In this document: positions 8,571-16,904 of the stretch, piece by piece
Numbering within the stretch: position 1 is the stretch's first letter
Layout of the letters: every line of letters starts with the position of its first letter
Source: Carboxydothermus hydrogenoformans Z-2901
GTDB lineage: Bacteria; Bacillota; Z-2901; Carboxydothermales; Carboxydothermaceae
Reading direction: 5' to 3'
Length of the DNA stretch: 64,000 bases
Assembly: GCF_000012865.1 (NCBI RefSeq)
Contig: NC_007503.1
Coordinates: forward strand, 1,462,001 to 1,526,000
The notes under the pieces: generated by a model
The model's database searches: none
Told to the model about the DNA's origin: nothing
What the model saw: only the letters and a program-made list of their open reading frames with translations
Program-made: the position numbers and the translations under genes

Positions 8571-10874
8571 TTAATAAACTTCACTGGTTATAGAAACGGG
8601 TATATCTATAGCTACCGGAGAAGTTGGTAATTCCATTTTCATTCCACCATCTTTTCGTTTTTGTATCGGCAAAAGGTAGTATTGATAATGGCTACCCGGA
8701 GTAACCTGAGTGTCAGCAAACGAACCTGTGGAGCTCTCCCCAACCATAAAGGTCGAACTATCTTCATTTATTCGGTATATTTGGTAAGTATATCCCGGTT
8801 TTGGTTGCCAGCTTAAAACAACCCCTTTGCCTTCAACATACACTGCCGTTAAATTACTGTTTTGGGTTGCAGGATTTGGAGGGGTTTCGGGAGAAATAGA
8901 CTTAGGTTCTTTCCCCTTGGGGAAAACTTCGTCAACTACCTGTCCAGAAGGAGTTAAAGGCCCAGCAATTAACCCGGTTTTTTCATCGATACTTACCCGC
9001 ACCAAATTTCCCGGGATGGTAAAAGGCTTTTCCCCGTGCAGTTGTACAAAGTAAGACACTATTTTACGTAAAATCACCGCAGGATACGATCCTCCAGTAA
9101 CACCCCGTAAATAATGAAAACGGTCGGTTTTATCGTAACCCATCCAAACTGCCACCGAAATATCCGGAGTATAACCTACAATCCACGCGTCTTTGGTACC
9201 CTTCTGTCCCGGAGTTTTAAAGGGTACTTCGGTAGTTCCAGTTTTTGCCGCTAAAACACCCCCAAAATTTGCCCTTCTGGCCGTTCCTTTTTTTACGGTG
9301 TCAACAAGCACATCAGTAATTAAATAAGCTGTTTCTTCAGAAATCACTCTTTTTTCTTCTAAAGCATTTTTTCTTGGAATCTCATTTCCATCTTTATCAA
9401 TGATTTTAGTAATGATATGGGGCGTCCTATATATTCCGCCATTGGCAAAAACGGCATAGGCAGCAGCCATCTGCAGTGGTGATGCTCCCCGCTCTAATCC
9501 CCCTAAAGCCAGTGACAGGTTTTTATCTTTCGCAGTTAATTCAAAACCAAACCTTTGAGCGTATTCATACCCGGTGTCAACTCCAATCTCATTTAAAAGC
9601 TTTACTGCAGGTACATTTAAAGACTCTACCAGTGCTTTTCTTAAAGTTACTCTACCGTGATAAGCACCATCAAAATTTTTGGGTTTATAATCACCAAAAA
9701 CTACAGGTTCATCAACTATAAAATCAGATGGTAAATACCCCTTTTCAAAAGCCGGAGCATAATCAACAATGGGTTTAAAAGCAGAACCGGGTTGGCGGTA
9801 CATCATAAAGCTGCGATTAAACCCACCAAATCTTCCATAATTCCGGCCTCCTATTAAGAAAACGATCCCGCCCGTTTCAGGGTCAACTCCCGCAGCAGCC
9901 CCTTGAACTAAAATTTCGTCGGTATTTGGTGGAAAATTCTGGGCATTAGCAAAGACTTTTTCCGCATACCTTTGGATTTCCCGGTCAATGGTAGTATAAA
10001 TTTTATAGCCACCGGTATTTAATTGTTCCCGGGAAAGTCCAAAATCCTCCTCACTTTCCTGTAAAATTTTATCGATAACCGCCGCATACTGATTGCCTTG
10101 ATTTTGAGCCTTAGGATTAATTTTTATTTCTTCCCTTTTAGCCTTCTCCGCCTCCTCCTGGGTTATATAACCCTGCTCCACCATTTTATCCAGTACAAGA
10201 TTTTTTCGACTTACCGCTGCATCATAATTTATGGTCGGTGCGTAATAATTTGGTCTCCGGGGTATTCCGGCAAGCATTGCTGCCTCTCCCAGGGTAAGCT
10301 TGGAAGCCGGTTTACCAAAATAATTCTGGGCTGCTTCCTCAATACCATAATTTCCATTCCCAAAGTAAATCACATTTAAGTACATTTCCAATATTTCTTT
10401 CTTGGTATAAACCCGCTCAAGCTGAATCGCCAAAAGAGCTTCTTTAATTTTCCGGGCAAAAGTTTTTTCCTGAGTTAAATAAACATTACGCACTAATTGC
10501 TGGGTAATGGTACTTGCCCCCTGCGCAAGGTCTTGCTTTAAAATATTAACTACAAATGCCCGCAAAATACCCACGATGTCAATACCAAAGTGCTGATAAA
10601 AACGAGCATCTTCAATTGCTACAAAAGCCTGAGGAACATATGGAGGTAGTTCATCAATTTTTACATAAGTTCGGCGCTCGCTTCCCGAAATTTGGGTTAA
10701 AAAACGACCATTTTTATCATAAATCGCTGAACTTTGCTGTAAATTATAAAGCTTATCAAAATCTTTAGCAGATAGCGTAAAACTCGCACATCCATTAATA
10801 AACAAGCTAAATAAAATTAATAATGTTAGCAAGGAAAATTTTTTGCCAAGTACCTTACTCATACCCGTTTCCAC
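8571..10874 (-). CDS. Class A penicillin-binding protein (PBP1A type)
   Basis: Bifunctional peptidoglycan synthase acting outside the membrane. The glycosyltransferase domain comes first, with AIEDARFYQHFG near residue 86 and RNVYLTQEKTFARKIKEAL near 128. The transpeptidase follows, with SAFK (catalytic Ser) near 361, SLN near 416 and KTGTTE near 547. A C-terminal fibronectin-III-like domain follows. The N-terminus has one hydrophobic segment ending in FINGCASF, which resembles a lipobox. The start may be GTG 10874 or ATG 10862; both have purine-rich sequence upstream. 767 residues fits the family. Confidence 0.9.
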   Translation of the reverse strand: METGMSKVLGKKFSLLTLLILFSLFINGCASFTLSAKDFDKLYNLQQSSAIYDKNGRFLTQISGSERRTYVKIDELPPYVPQAFVAIEDARFYQHFGIDIVGILRAFVVNILKQDLAQGASTITQQLVRNVYLTQEKTFARKIKEALLAIQLERVYTKKEILEMYLNVIYFGNGNYGIEEAAQNYFGKPASKLTLGEAAMLAGIPRRPNYYAPTINYDAAVSRKNLVLDKMVEQGYITQEEAEKAKREEIKINPKAQNQGNQYAAVIDKILQESEEDFGLSREQLNTGGYKIYTTIDREIQRYAEKVFANAQNFPPNTDEILVQGAAAGVDPETGGIVFLIGGRNYGRFGGFNRSFMMYRQPGSAFKPIVDYAPAFEKGYLPSDFIVDEPVVFGDYKPKNFDGAYHGRVTLRKALVESLNVPAVKLLNEIGVDTGYEYAQRFGFELTAKDKNLSLALGGLERGASPLQMAAAYAVFANGGIYRTPHIITKIIDKDGNEIPRKNALEEKRVISEETAYLITDVLVDTVKKGTARRANFGGVLAAKTGTTEVPFKTPGQKGTKDAWIVGYTPDISVAVWMGYDKTDRFHYLRGVTGGSYPAVILRKIVSYFVQLHGEKPFTIPGNLVRVSIDEKTGLIAGPLTPSGQVVDEVFPKGKEPKSISPETPPNPATQNSNLTAVYVEGKGVVLSWQPKPGYTYQIYRINEDSSTFMVGESSTGSFADTQVTPGSHYQYYLLPIQKRKDGGMKMELPTSPVAIDIPVSITSEVY

Positions 10875-10973
10875 CTTTCTCCTGCAATGATTTCTTTTTT
10901 AAATATAATAATACATCTTACAACATTTTTCGAACCAGTTTTCTTACTTGTAATTATTTCCAAAAATAAATTC

Positions 10974-11002
10974 TTGACACCGTTTAAATGTATCTATATA
11001 AT
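10974..11002 (+). promoter_or_regulatory. Consensus sigma-A promoter of tRNA-Leu(GAG)
   Basis: Perfect TTGACA (10974-10979), 17-nt spacer, perfect TATAAT (10997-11002), ending 16 nt before the tRNA gene. Confidence 0.9.
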
Positions 11003-11018
11003 AAATCTTGCGAGTCAC

Positions 11019-11101
11019 GTCGGAGTGGCGGAACTGGCAGACGCGCACGTTTGAGGGGCGTGTGGGAAACCGTGTGGGTTCAAGTCCCACCTCCGACACC
11101 A
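11019..11101 (+). tRNA. tRNA-Leu, anticodon GAG
   Basis: Acceptor arms GTCGGAG and CTCCGAC close the molecule, with a CCA-encoded 3' end (ACCA). The anticodon stem CACGT/GCGTG encloses loop TTGAGGG, giving anticodon GAG. The long variable arm and GGTTCAAGTCC T-arm fit a class II leucine tRNA. It decodes CUU/CUC. Confidence 0.93.
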
Positions 11102-11112
11102 TAAAGAAAATT

Positions 11113-11145
11113 AACCCGTAAACCTTTAAAGGTTTACGGGTTTTT
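11113..11145 (+). terminator. Intrinsic terminator of tRNA-Leu(GAG)
   Basis: AACCCGTAAACCTTT and AAAGGTTTACGGGTT form a perfect long stem with almost no loop, followed by TTTT. It may also act for the convergent membrane protein gene. Confidence 0.85.
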
Positions 11146-11173
11146 GTTTTAACATGACGTTACTATCTGCCAG

Positions 11174-11662
11174 TTACATCTTCATATTTCCTCCACCCAC
11201 CATTAATAATTCAGGATTTAACATACCAAAGATCATTGCTATATGAGCTACTGCTAAAAAAATTGCCACAAAAACCGCATGTAAAAACATCTTTTGTTCA
11301 GGAGTTTTATTTTTATAAATAGCACCCAGCTCCAAAAGTGCCATACCCATAAGTGGTACTACTCCGGAAAGATAAAACCCAACTGCAATAATATCACCAA
11401 TACCACGCCAACCGCCTTTTGTAGTTAATGGAATTACTGCATTAAAGAAAAGATAGATAAAAACTCCCAAGAAATAAAACCCACCTATGATTCCCGCAAC
11501 TTTGTTAAGTTTTCTTATTCCACTACCAGTATCTCGCTTAAATAAGATAAACAATTCCGTAATCGCCACAGTTTCAGCCAAAATAACGGGTATGGCCATA
11601 AAAATGATTAAATTCCACGGTTGATTGGTAGCTAAAAGCTCCATATAATGAGTCATTGTCAC
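11174..11662 (-). CDS. Five-helix membrane protein of unknown function (DUF6803-like)
   Basis: I do not recognise a function with confidence. The 162-residue protein has about four or five hydrophobic helices, a conserved-looking LAETVAITELFILFKRD segment near residue 28, a His-containing last helix (FLAVAHIAMIFGMLNP) and a Met/Gly-rich tail ending in GGGNMKM. The appearance is that of small permease-like DUF6803 proteins of clostridia. A good Shine-Dalgarno (GGGAGGGTG) lies before 11662. It stands alone between a tRNA and the SRAP gene. Confidence 0.6.
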   Translation of the reverse strand: MTMTHYMELLATNQPWNLIIFMAIPVILAETVAITELFILFKRDTGSGIRKLNKVAGIIGGFYFLGVFIYLFFNAVIPLTTKGGWRGIGDIIAVGFYLSGVVPLMGMALLELGAIYKNKTPEQKMFLHAVFVAIFLAVAHIAMIFGMLNPELLMVGGGNMKM

Positions 11663-11768
11663 CTTTTCACCCTCCCTTCTACACTATGTAGTTCTAAGGT
11701 TAGATTAAAACAATTGTGTTACAAATTTGTTAAAAAAATGATGCAAAATTTATACATTTAATACCAAA

Positions 11769-11794
11769 TAAAAAACCGACGGAAGAATCCGTCG
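11769..11794 (-). terminator. Intrinsic terminator of the SRAP gene
   Basis: CGACGGA and TCCGTCG pair around a 4-nt loop, and the minus strand continues GGTTTTTTATT, 8 nt past the SRAP stop codon. Confidence 0.85.
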
Positions 11795-11801
11795 ATAAAG
11801 G

Positions 11802-12476
11802 TTAAAATAAACGTTTTACCGGTTCAATACATTGAGGTACATCCACCTGGGGCGAGTTAACCAGAGATGATACTTCAAAAATATCCATTTCCTTTTCCGG
11901 GTAAGGAGTAAGTAAGCTTTTAATTAAATTTACATCTTTAATCCCCAAATCTAACCAAATTGAAATTGCCTCATGGTTCAATATTACTGGCATCCGGTCA
12001 TGTATTGACCTGATAAGTTTGTTAGCCTCCGTAGTAATAATCGTACAGGAATACACCATTCGCCCTCCGGGATCTTGCCAGATATCATACAACCCCGCAA
12101 AAGCAAAGGGCTTTCTGTTTTTCAACACTATCCTATAAGGTATTTTCTTTCCTCCGCTCTTTTCCCACTCGTAAAATCCATCGGCCAGCACCAGACAGCG
12201 CCTTCGGATAAGAAGATTTTTAAAACTGGGCTTTTGGTCCACGTTTTCCGCCCGCGCATTAATCATTTTCTGGCCAATAGCAGGGTCTTTGGCCCATGCC
12301 GGTATTAACCCCCAGCGAAATAACTTTAGACGCCGTCCCCCCTCCCAGATTACCACCGGTACATCCTGAGTGGGAGCGATATTATACCTGGGTTTTAAAG
12401 GAAAATCTATAGGTTCTAAATTAAAAAGTTTTTCTAATACCGAAAAATCTTCTGCCATGGAAAACCGTCCGCACAT
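11802..12476 (-). CDS. SOS response-associated peptidase (SRAP / YedK-HMCES family)
   Basis: SRAP proteins shield abasic sites in single-stranded DNA by a covalent thiazolidine link through Cys2. This protein begins MCGRFSMAED, so the essential Cys2 is present after Met removal. The other active-site elements are visible: INARAEN near residue 83 (Asn/Arg/Glu), DGFYEW near 112, and the late His in SIHDRMPVIL near 170. 224 residues is typical. It is divergently transcribed from the NnrU-like gene. It lies in a window rich in repair genes but is not in an operon with them. Confidence 0.9.
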   Translation of the reverse strand: MCGRFSMAEDFSVLEKLFNLEPIDFPLKPRYNIAPTQDVPVVIWEGGRRLKLFRWGLIPAWAKDPAIGQKMINARAENVDQKPSFKNLLIRRRCLVLADGFYEWEKSGGKKIPYRIVLKNRKPFAFAGLYDIWQDPGGRMVYSCTIITTEANKLIRSIHDRMPVILNHEAISIWLDLGIKDVNLIKSLLTPYPEKEMDIFEVSSLVNSPQVDVPQCIEPVKRLF

Positions 12477-12485
12477 AATATCACC

Positions 12486-12513
12486 TTGACAAAATTACAT
12501 AATGTAAGATAAT
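12486..12513 (+). promoter_or_regulatory. Promoter of the NnrU-like gene
   Basis: Perfect TTGACA (12486-12491), 16-nt spacer, GATAAT (12508-12513), then AAGGAG before the ATG at 12542. Confidence 0.6.
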
Positions 12514-12541
12514 TAAAAAAAATCTAAAAAGGAGTAACAGC

Positions 12542-13108
12542 ATGAAATATCTCATCTTAATAATTTTGTGGCTTTTATTTTGCTTTCTTCATAGCTTTTT
12601 AATTCATCCTCCGGTGGAAAATTTTTTAAAAGATAAATTTTTCCCTAAAAGCTACCGGATTTTTTATAATTTAATTTCCTTATTTAGTTTTACCGGTGCA
12701 TATTTATATTTAAAAATTAACTTTTCCGAACCCAAACTTATAATCATACCCCTTTGGCTAAGTACTATTTTTATAATAACCGGAATTTTGCTTATCCTTT
12801 GGAGTTTTTCCTGCTATAACCTCAAAGAATTTTTAGGTTTGGCTGCGCAAAATACCAAAAACCTTGTTAAAAAAGGGCCTCTAAAATATCTTCGCCACCC
12901 TTTATACTTAGCAGCTCTCCTTTTAATCTGGAGTGAAAGCTTTAATTTACCAAGACTTCTGGTAAATATAATTTTAAGCGGATATATCTTTATTGGTATT
13001 AAATTAGAAGAAAAAAAGTTAATTAATATTTTTGGCAAGGAATACGAAAGCTACAAAAAAGAGGTACCGGCTTTATTTCCGCTACCCCACCGTATTTTTC
13101 GTGAATAA
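12542..13108 (+). CDS. NnrU / isoprenylcysteine methyltransferase-like membrane protein
   Basis: A 188-residue integral membrane protein with about five helices. The C-terminal half has the RHPLYLAALLLIW motif (near residue 117) and EEKKLINIFGKEYESYKKEVPALFP (near 155), which are hallmarks of the phospholipid/isoprenylcysteine carboxyl methyltransferase fold that binds S-adenosylmethionine at the membrane. The N-terminus (FCFLHSFLIHPPV) resembles NnrU and related DUF proteins. The acceptor molecule is unknown. A good Shine-Dalgarno precedes the ATG. Confidence 0.7.
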   Translation: MKYLILIILWLLFCFLHSFLIHPPVENFLKDKFFPKSYRIFYNLISLFSFTGAYLYLKINFSEPKLIIIPLWLSTIFIITGILLILWSFSCYNLKEFLGLAAQNTKNLVKKGPLKYLRHPLYLAALLLIWSESFNLPRLLVNIILSGYIFIGIKLEEKKLINIFGKEYESYKKEVPALFPLPHRIFRE

Positions 13109-13120
13109 TTTTCCCTTTCT

Positions 13121-13711
13121 TTAAACTTTTTTGGGTCGACCCCGTTTTCTTGCTCCTTTTTCTTCAGGAGCTTTTTTAATTTTATTTTCCATTAACTCCA
13201 AAGTTTCTTTAATATCTTTTAAATTGTTAAGAATTTTTAAAAGCTGTTTCTCGGTTTTCTTTAATTGGTTTTTTAAAAGATTATACTGTTTTTTGGCAAT
13301 CAAAACTTTTTGCTCCGGCCTTCCTGGGGAACGCTTGCTGGAAATTTTATTAAAATCTACATCCGGCTGCAGCAAAATAATGGTATTTGGATCCCGGCGA
13401 TTTTTCCCTTTCTTTATTTTTATAACACCATTTTCCGCTAATTTCTGAATTGCTGACCAGATATTAGGTCTTTGATACTTATAATCCCGACCCTCAAGAG
13501 CAATTTTCTGATTTATTAACTCCGTAATCCTTTCCAAAGTCATTTTAATTGTTTGTTCCGGAGCTTCCTTTAAAAGTTCTATAATATAATGCTTTGCCGT
13601 TTTTCTACTTATATTGTTAGCATTATTTGCGGTATTTTTATTTTTTTGAGTTTCAGAAATATTAATATTCGCGCTCTCCTCGGTTATTTTTGTAGCCTTC
13701 TTTCGAGGCAT
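13121..13711 (-). CDS. Winged-helix-like protein with coiled coil and AT-hook tail
   Basis: I do not recognise a named family. The 196 residues run as follows: a Lys/Asn-rich disordered start (1-38); a helical domain (about 40-105) with IWSAIQKLAENGVIKIKKG that resembles a winged helix-turn-helix; a first GRP motif (SKRSPGRPEQ, near 130); a coiled coil (about 140-178); and a basic end (RKRGRPKKV) that is a textbook AT-hook core, R-G-R-P. AT-hooks insert into the minor groove of AT-rich DNA. I infer a nucleoid-associated or regulatory protein. It converges on the NnrU-like gene. Confidence 0.6.
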   Translation of the reverse strand: MPRKKATKITEESANINISETQKNKNTANNANNISRKTAKHYIIELLKEAPEQTIKMTLERITELINQKIALEGRDYKYQRPNIWSAIQKLAENGVIKIKKGKNRRDPNTIILLQPDVDFNKISSKRSPGRPEQKVLIAKKQYNLLKNQLKKTEKQLLKILNNLKDIKETLELMENKIKKAPEEKGARKRGRPKKV

Positions 13712-13823
13712 TTTTTCACCCCTTTCGTTTTATTATAATTATATTATCACTATTTTATTAAAATTTTAAGTAGCAGAAATAATTTTTTAAGAAAATTTTT
13801 TATTTTTTTGTTTAACTTTGTAG

Positions 13824-13852
13824 TTGACTTTTTTTACTTTACAGGTTATTTT
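13824..13852 (+). promoter_or_regulatory. Probable bioY promoter
   Basis: TTGACT (13824-13829), 17-nt spacer, TATTTT (13847-13852). A GGTTAAC half-site follows near 13861. A BirA operator dyad is not clear enough to claim. Confidence 0.4.
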
Positions 13853-13884
13853 TAAATAAAAGGTTAACTTCGGAGGTGATTAAG

Positions 13885-14424
13885 TTGACAATTAAAACAG
13901 TTATTTATGCTGCTTTATTAGCAGCCGTTACCGCAGTTTTAGCCCAGATTGCCATACCTTTACCCGGAGGAGTCCCCTTTACCCTCCAGGTCTTTGCTGT
14001 TTTTCTTGGAATCTTTTTGCTGGGAAAAAAATCTTTTTGGGGAATGCTCACCTATCTCCTTTTAGGGGCAATAGGTCTGCCGGTCTTTGCCCAAGCTCGC
14101 GGTGGTATAGGCGTTATCTTAGGCCCAACCGGTGGCTACTTGCTGGGATTCGCTTTAAGCGGATTAATCGGGGGGTTTATTGTTGAGCGCAGCAACTTTA
14201 ATATCGGGGGTAAAATCCTGGCAGTTCTTGTTTCTCTTATTCTCATCTATTCCCTGGGAACAATCCAGCTGGCTTATATCTTAAAATTACCATTAAGTAA
14301 AGCCATCGCCGTTGGTGTTAAGCCTTTTGTCCCTTGGGACATAATAAAAGGTGTCATGGCCATCTTACTGGCAACACATCTTCAGAAAGCTCTAACCAAC
14401 GCAGGGGTTAAATTAAATGGTTAA
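13885..14424 (+). CDS. bioY: Biotin transporter BioY
   Basis: Membrane S-component that captures biotin, alone or with an ECF energising module. The 180-residue protein has about six helices and the BioY signature pattern IPLPGGVPFTLQVFAVFL near residue 25 and GPTGGYLLGF near 80. The TTG at 13885 is preferred over GTG 13876 because GGAGGTG lies 7 nt before it. It overlaps DUF1284 by 8 nt, forming a two-gene operon. No biotin synthesis genes are in view. Confidence 0.88.
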   Translation: MTIKTVIYAALLAAVTAVLAQIAIPLPGGVPFTLQVFAVFLGIFLLGKKSFWGMLTYLLLGAIGLPVFAQARGGIGVILGPTGGYLLGFALSGLIGGFIVERSNFNIGGKILAVLVSLILIYSLGTIQLAYILKLPLSKAIAVGVKPFVPWDIIKGVMAILLATHLQKALTNAGVKLNG

Positions 14425-14815
14425 GCTAAGGCCCCATCATCTGCTATGTTTTTTAGGTTTCCGGGGCTTGGGCTATAACGACCACTTTACCCAAAACTTT
14501 TCCAAAATTCGTATCAAAATTCTTAAAAGCCCCAAGCTTCTTCTTGAGCTTGAAACCCAACCCGACGACATCTGTAAAAACTGTCCGGAACTCATCAACG
14601 GTTTATGTCGCAGCACTAATAAGGTAAGTAAAAAAGACGAATTTCTCATAACTTTTTTTAATACCAAGGCAATTGCCGTTGAAGATGCCTACAAAAAAAT
14701 AAAGGCCCTGGAAGAGCGTAAATTTATCGCTCTCTGCCAGGACTGTGAGTGGTATCCCTTAGGTTTTTGCCTTGAAGGTTTCCGCAAGTTAAAAAGTACT
14801 TCTTTATTTCCATAA
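14417..14815 (+). CDS. DUF1284 domain protein
   Basis: A 132-residue protein that begins with the DUF1284 signature KLRPHHLLCFLGF. Its cysteines fall in pairs (CKNCPELINGLCR near residue 54, CQDCEWYPLGFC near 111), so it could bind iron-sulfur or zinc. The biochemical role is unknown. It overlaps the bioY stop and so is probably translationally coupled to it. Its 3' end overlaps the convergent nuclease gene by 12 nt. Confidence 0.75.
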   Translation: MVKLRPHHLLCFLGFRGLGYNDHFTQNFSKIRIKILKSPKLLLELETQPDDICKNCPELINGLCRSTNKVSKKDEFLITFFNTKAIAVEDAYKKIKALEERKFIALCQDCEWYPLGFCLEGFRKLKSTSLFP

Positions 14816-15346
14816 GCCCCGGGAGTTTTCCCGGGCTTCTTTTTGGAACTTTACAAACAGCTTGGAGTATTTTACATTGGGAGGAACAGTCATCACCTGA
14901 GCATACCCCTCTAGCAAAAGATGGGCATTAAACATTTTAGCCCGAACCTCCTCTTCAGTAACCTTAACTGGCTTTTTTAACCAGACATAAGCTAAATCTC
15001 GTCCGTATTTATCTTGCTTTTGCACATCATACTCTAAAAAAATAATCCGGCCCTTGTAGAGAACTTTTTTGGTATAATTGAAAGCTTCTTTCCCGTAAGG
15101 CTGTTCCTTAATCCCAAGTTCCGGATGGGAAAGTTCCGGTGTATTTACCCCAATCATTCTTACCCTTATTTCTTTACCGGAAGATAATTTAACTTTTACC
15201 GTATCGCCGTCACTAACTTTTACTACTTTAGCCGGAATAAAATTTGTTGCAGCATCGACATCCCCGGCACACCCCTGAAGAAAAAGTGCAAAAAGTATAA
15301 AAATAAACCAAATTACCTTAACTCGTACCCTTTTCATCTCCTTCAC
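14804..15346 (-). CDS. SNase-like thermonuclease lipoprotein
   Basis: Staphylococcal-nuclease-fold DNase/RNase, probably anchored outside the membrane. The N-terminal hydrophobic segment ends in the lipobox LQGC (Cys near residue 26). The nuclease core follows: DGDTVKV near 50, RVRMIGVNTPE near 68 (catalytic Arg and Glu present, but the Ca-ligand Asp is Asn) and DKYGRDLAYVW near 118 with the second catalytic Arg. Its C-terminal third is strikingly like the first prophage SNase (MFNA-LLL-GYAQV and KFQ-EARE--GLW). It overlaps the upstream DUF1285-like gene by 29 nt. Confidence 0.88.
   Translation of the reverse strand: MKEMKRVRVKVIWFIFILFALFLQGCAGDVDAATNFIPAKVVKVSDGDTVKVKLSSGKEIRVRMIGVNTPELSHPELGIKEQPYGKEAFNYTKKVLYKGRIIFLEYDVQKQDKYGRDLAYVWLKKPVKVTEEEVRAKMFNAHLLLEGYAQVMTVPPNVKYSKLFVKFQKEARENSRGLWK
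14814..14845 (+). terminator. Terminator of bioY-DUF1284
   Basis: AAGCCC(C)GGG and CCCGGGCTT pair around AGTTTT and are followed by CTTTTTGG. It lies inside the 3' end of the convergent SNase gene. Confidence 0.75.
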
Positions 15347-15755
15347 CTTCTTCTACAATTTTAGTGCAAAAATTTCCGCAAATTACCTTTTGACCATCCT
15401 CGCTAAAATAACGGGATAAAGCCCAGAAAGCTTTTCTTGTAAACTTCACCGGAAGATTATTAACAGTGGTATAAGGAATCCGGTTTTTAAAATAAACCGG
15501 CCCTTCCATGGGAAACATTAATCCACCTTTTAATTTTAAATACAGCCAGCTATCTTTTTCCACGACCCCTTCAGCAAAATACGGAGCATCCTCAACACAG
15601 ATCTTTTGTTCTTCACCGTTATAAACCAGATAATAATGCCCACTTTTACAGGTCAAACTTTTATAAAATAACTCAATGACCTTCTCATTTATTATTTGTT
15701 GTCCTGCGTAATACCAGTTACCCTCTTTATCCAGCAAAATCTTAATATTTACCAC
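15318..15755 (-). CDS. DUF1285-like protein
   Basis: A 145-residue soluble protein. The early part (DKEGNWYYAGQQIINEKVIELF, then GHYYLVYNGEEQKICVEDAPYF) follows the layout I recall for DUF1285: W-Y-x-G near the start, LF in a helix, and V-E-D-A-P-Y/F near residue 55. The function of that family is unknown. It lies in a minus-strand run from coaE through slt to the SNase lipoprotein, with a 6-nt gap to slt and an overlap with the SNase gene. Confidence 0.55.
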   Translation of the reverse strand: MVNIKILLDKEGNWYYAGQQIINEKVIELFYKSLTCKSGHYYLVYNGEEQKICVEDAPYFAEGVVEKDSWLYLKLKGGLMFPMEGPVYFKNRIPYTTVNNLPVKFTRKAFWALSRYFSEDGQKVICGNFCTKIVEEGEGDEKGTS

Positions 15756-15761
15756 CCCGTC

Positions 15762-16307
15762 TTAATACAAAAAGCGGTATACTTTATAATTCCATAAAAC
15801 CTTTTTGACAAAGGCTTTTGTTTCATTAAAGGGATAAAGGTTAGGATTTTCTGCTTTGTTTTTTTTCAGCCAAGTATCCATATTGGCAACACCCGCATTG
15901 TAGGCACCTAAAGCTAACTCCAAGTTACCATAACGGTCAATTAAATACTTTAAATAAAAAGTTCCCAAAACCAAATTTTTTTCGGGGTCTAAGAGTTCTT
16001 CCGGTTTTGCCAGAGGTTCATTAATCTCCTTAGCCAGCCAGAAAGCAGTCTCCGGCATTATCTGCATTAAACCCATGGCTCCTTTTTTGGAAATAGCCCT
16101 GGGATTAAAATTACTTTCCGCTTTTACCACTGCCGCCACTAATAGCGGATCAACCCCGGCAAAAGATGCGGCATCGTAAAGTTTATCGCTGTATTTTATG
16201 GGATACAATATTTTACCCCAAAAGGGAAAAAGCAAAATGACAACCAGCAAAACTGTCAGCGTTAAGGAAAAACCATTTATTTTTTTGACCAATCTTTCCA
16301 CTTCCAT
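15762..16307 (-). CDS. Lytic transglycosylase (SLT family)
   Basis: Cleaves peptidoglycan glycan strands outside the cell membrane. One N-terminal TM segment (residues 12-35) anchors a single SLT domain. The catalytic Glu lies in VVKAESNFNPRAIS near residue 64, followed by GAMGLMQIMPETA near 78 and ALGAYNAGVANMD near 132, both family hallmarks. 181 residues is normal for the small membrane-anchored form. It overlaps the end of coaE by 31 nt, an order common in Firmicutes. Confidence 0.9.
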   Translation of the reverse strand: MEVERLVKKINGFSLTLTVLLVVILLFPFWGKILYPIKYSDKLYDAASFAGVDPLLVAAVVKAESNFNPRAISKKGAMGLMQIMPETAFWLAKEINEPLAKPEELLDPEKNLVLGTFYLKYLIDRYGNLELALGAYNAGVANMDTWLKKNKAENPNLYPFNETKAFVKKVLWNYKVYRFLY

Positions 16308-16888
16308 TTCTGCAAAATAGTTAAAATCTGCTCCCGGGTGGATTCGATACTTCCGCTGTTATCAATCACCACATCCGCCAGTTTCACTTTTTCCTCTAAA
16401 GGCATCTGGGCCCGAATTCTGGCAAGAGCTTCGTCCCGGGAAAAACCATTCCGGGCCATAAGTCGCTTTAACTGTTCTTCTTCGGGAACGTAAACCACCC
16501 AAATTTCATCTACCAGTGAAGTCATTTTTGCCTCAAAAAGTAACGGGATATCTAAGACAATCCAGTCAATCCCCGACGAAGTTAACTCCTTTATTTTTTT
16601 TCTTATTTCCTTTAAAACTTCCGGATGAGTAATGCTGTTTAAAACCAAAAGCTTTTCCCGATTGCCAAATACAATCTTTCCCAGTTTAGCCCGGTCAATT
16701 TGTCCATCTTCCGTTAAGATATTTTTACCAAAAGTATCAATTACCTTTTGATATGCCGGATGTCCAGGGGTCAATATATCCCGGGCAATCCGGTCAGCAT
16801 CGATAATCGCAAAACCCAGTTCCTGCAGGATCCGGGAAACAGTGCTTTTACCGGATGCTATACCTCCGGTAAGTCCAATGATCGGCAA
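16277..16888 (-). CDS. coaE: Dephospho-CoA kinase
   Basis: Phosphorylates dephospho-CoA at the ribose 3' hydroxyl, the last step of coenzyme A synthesis. Walker A GGIASGKST is at residues 6-14, the substrate-binding DADRIARDI near 31, and the lid ARNGFSRDEALARI near 140. The TTG at 16888 has AGGGGTG 6 nt upstream; GTG at 16897 is the alternative and would overlap that site. About 203 residues is standard. Gene order ytaF-coaE-slt fits a housekeeping operon. Confidence 0.9.
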   Translation of the reverse strand: MPIIGLTGGIASGKSTVSRILQELGFAIIDADRIARDILTPGHPAYQKVIDTFGKNILTEDGQIDRAKLGKIVFGNREKLLVLNSITHPEVLKEIRKKIKELTSSGIDWIVLDIPLLFEAKMTSLVDEIWVVYVPEEEQLKRLMARNGFSRDEALARIRAQMPLEEKVKLADVVIDNSGSIESTREQILTILQKWKWKDWSKK

Positions 16889-16904
16889 TACCAACACCCC
16901 TAAC

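Noticed and set aside
13840-13875. BirA operator at bioY
   Set aside because: Only a single GGTTAAC half-site is clear; the second half at the right distance is not.
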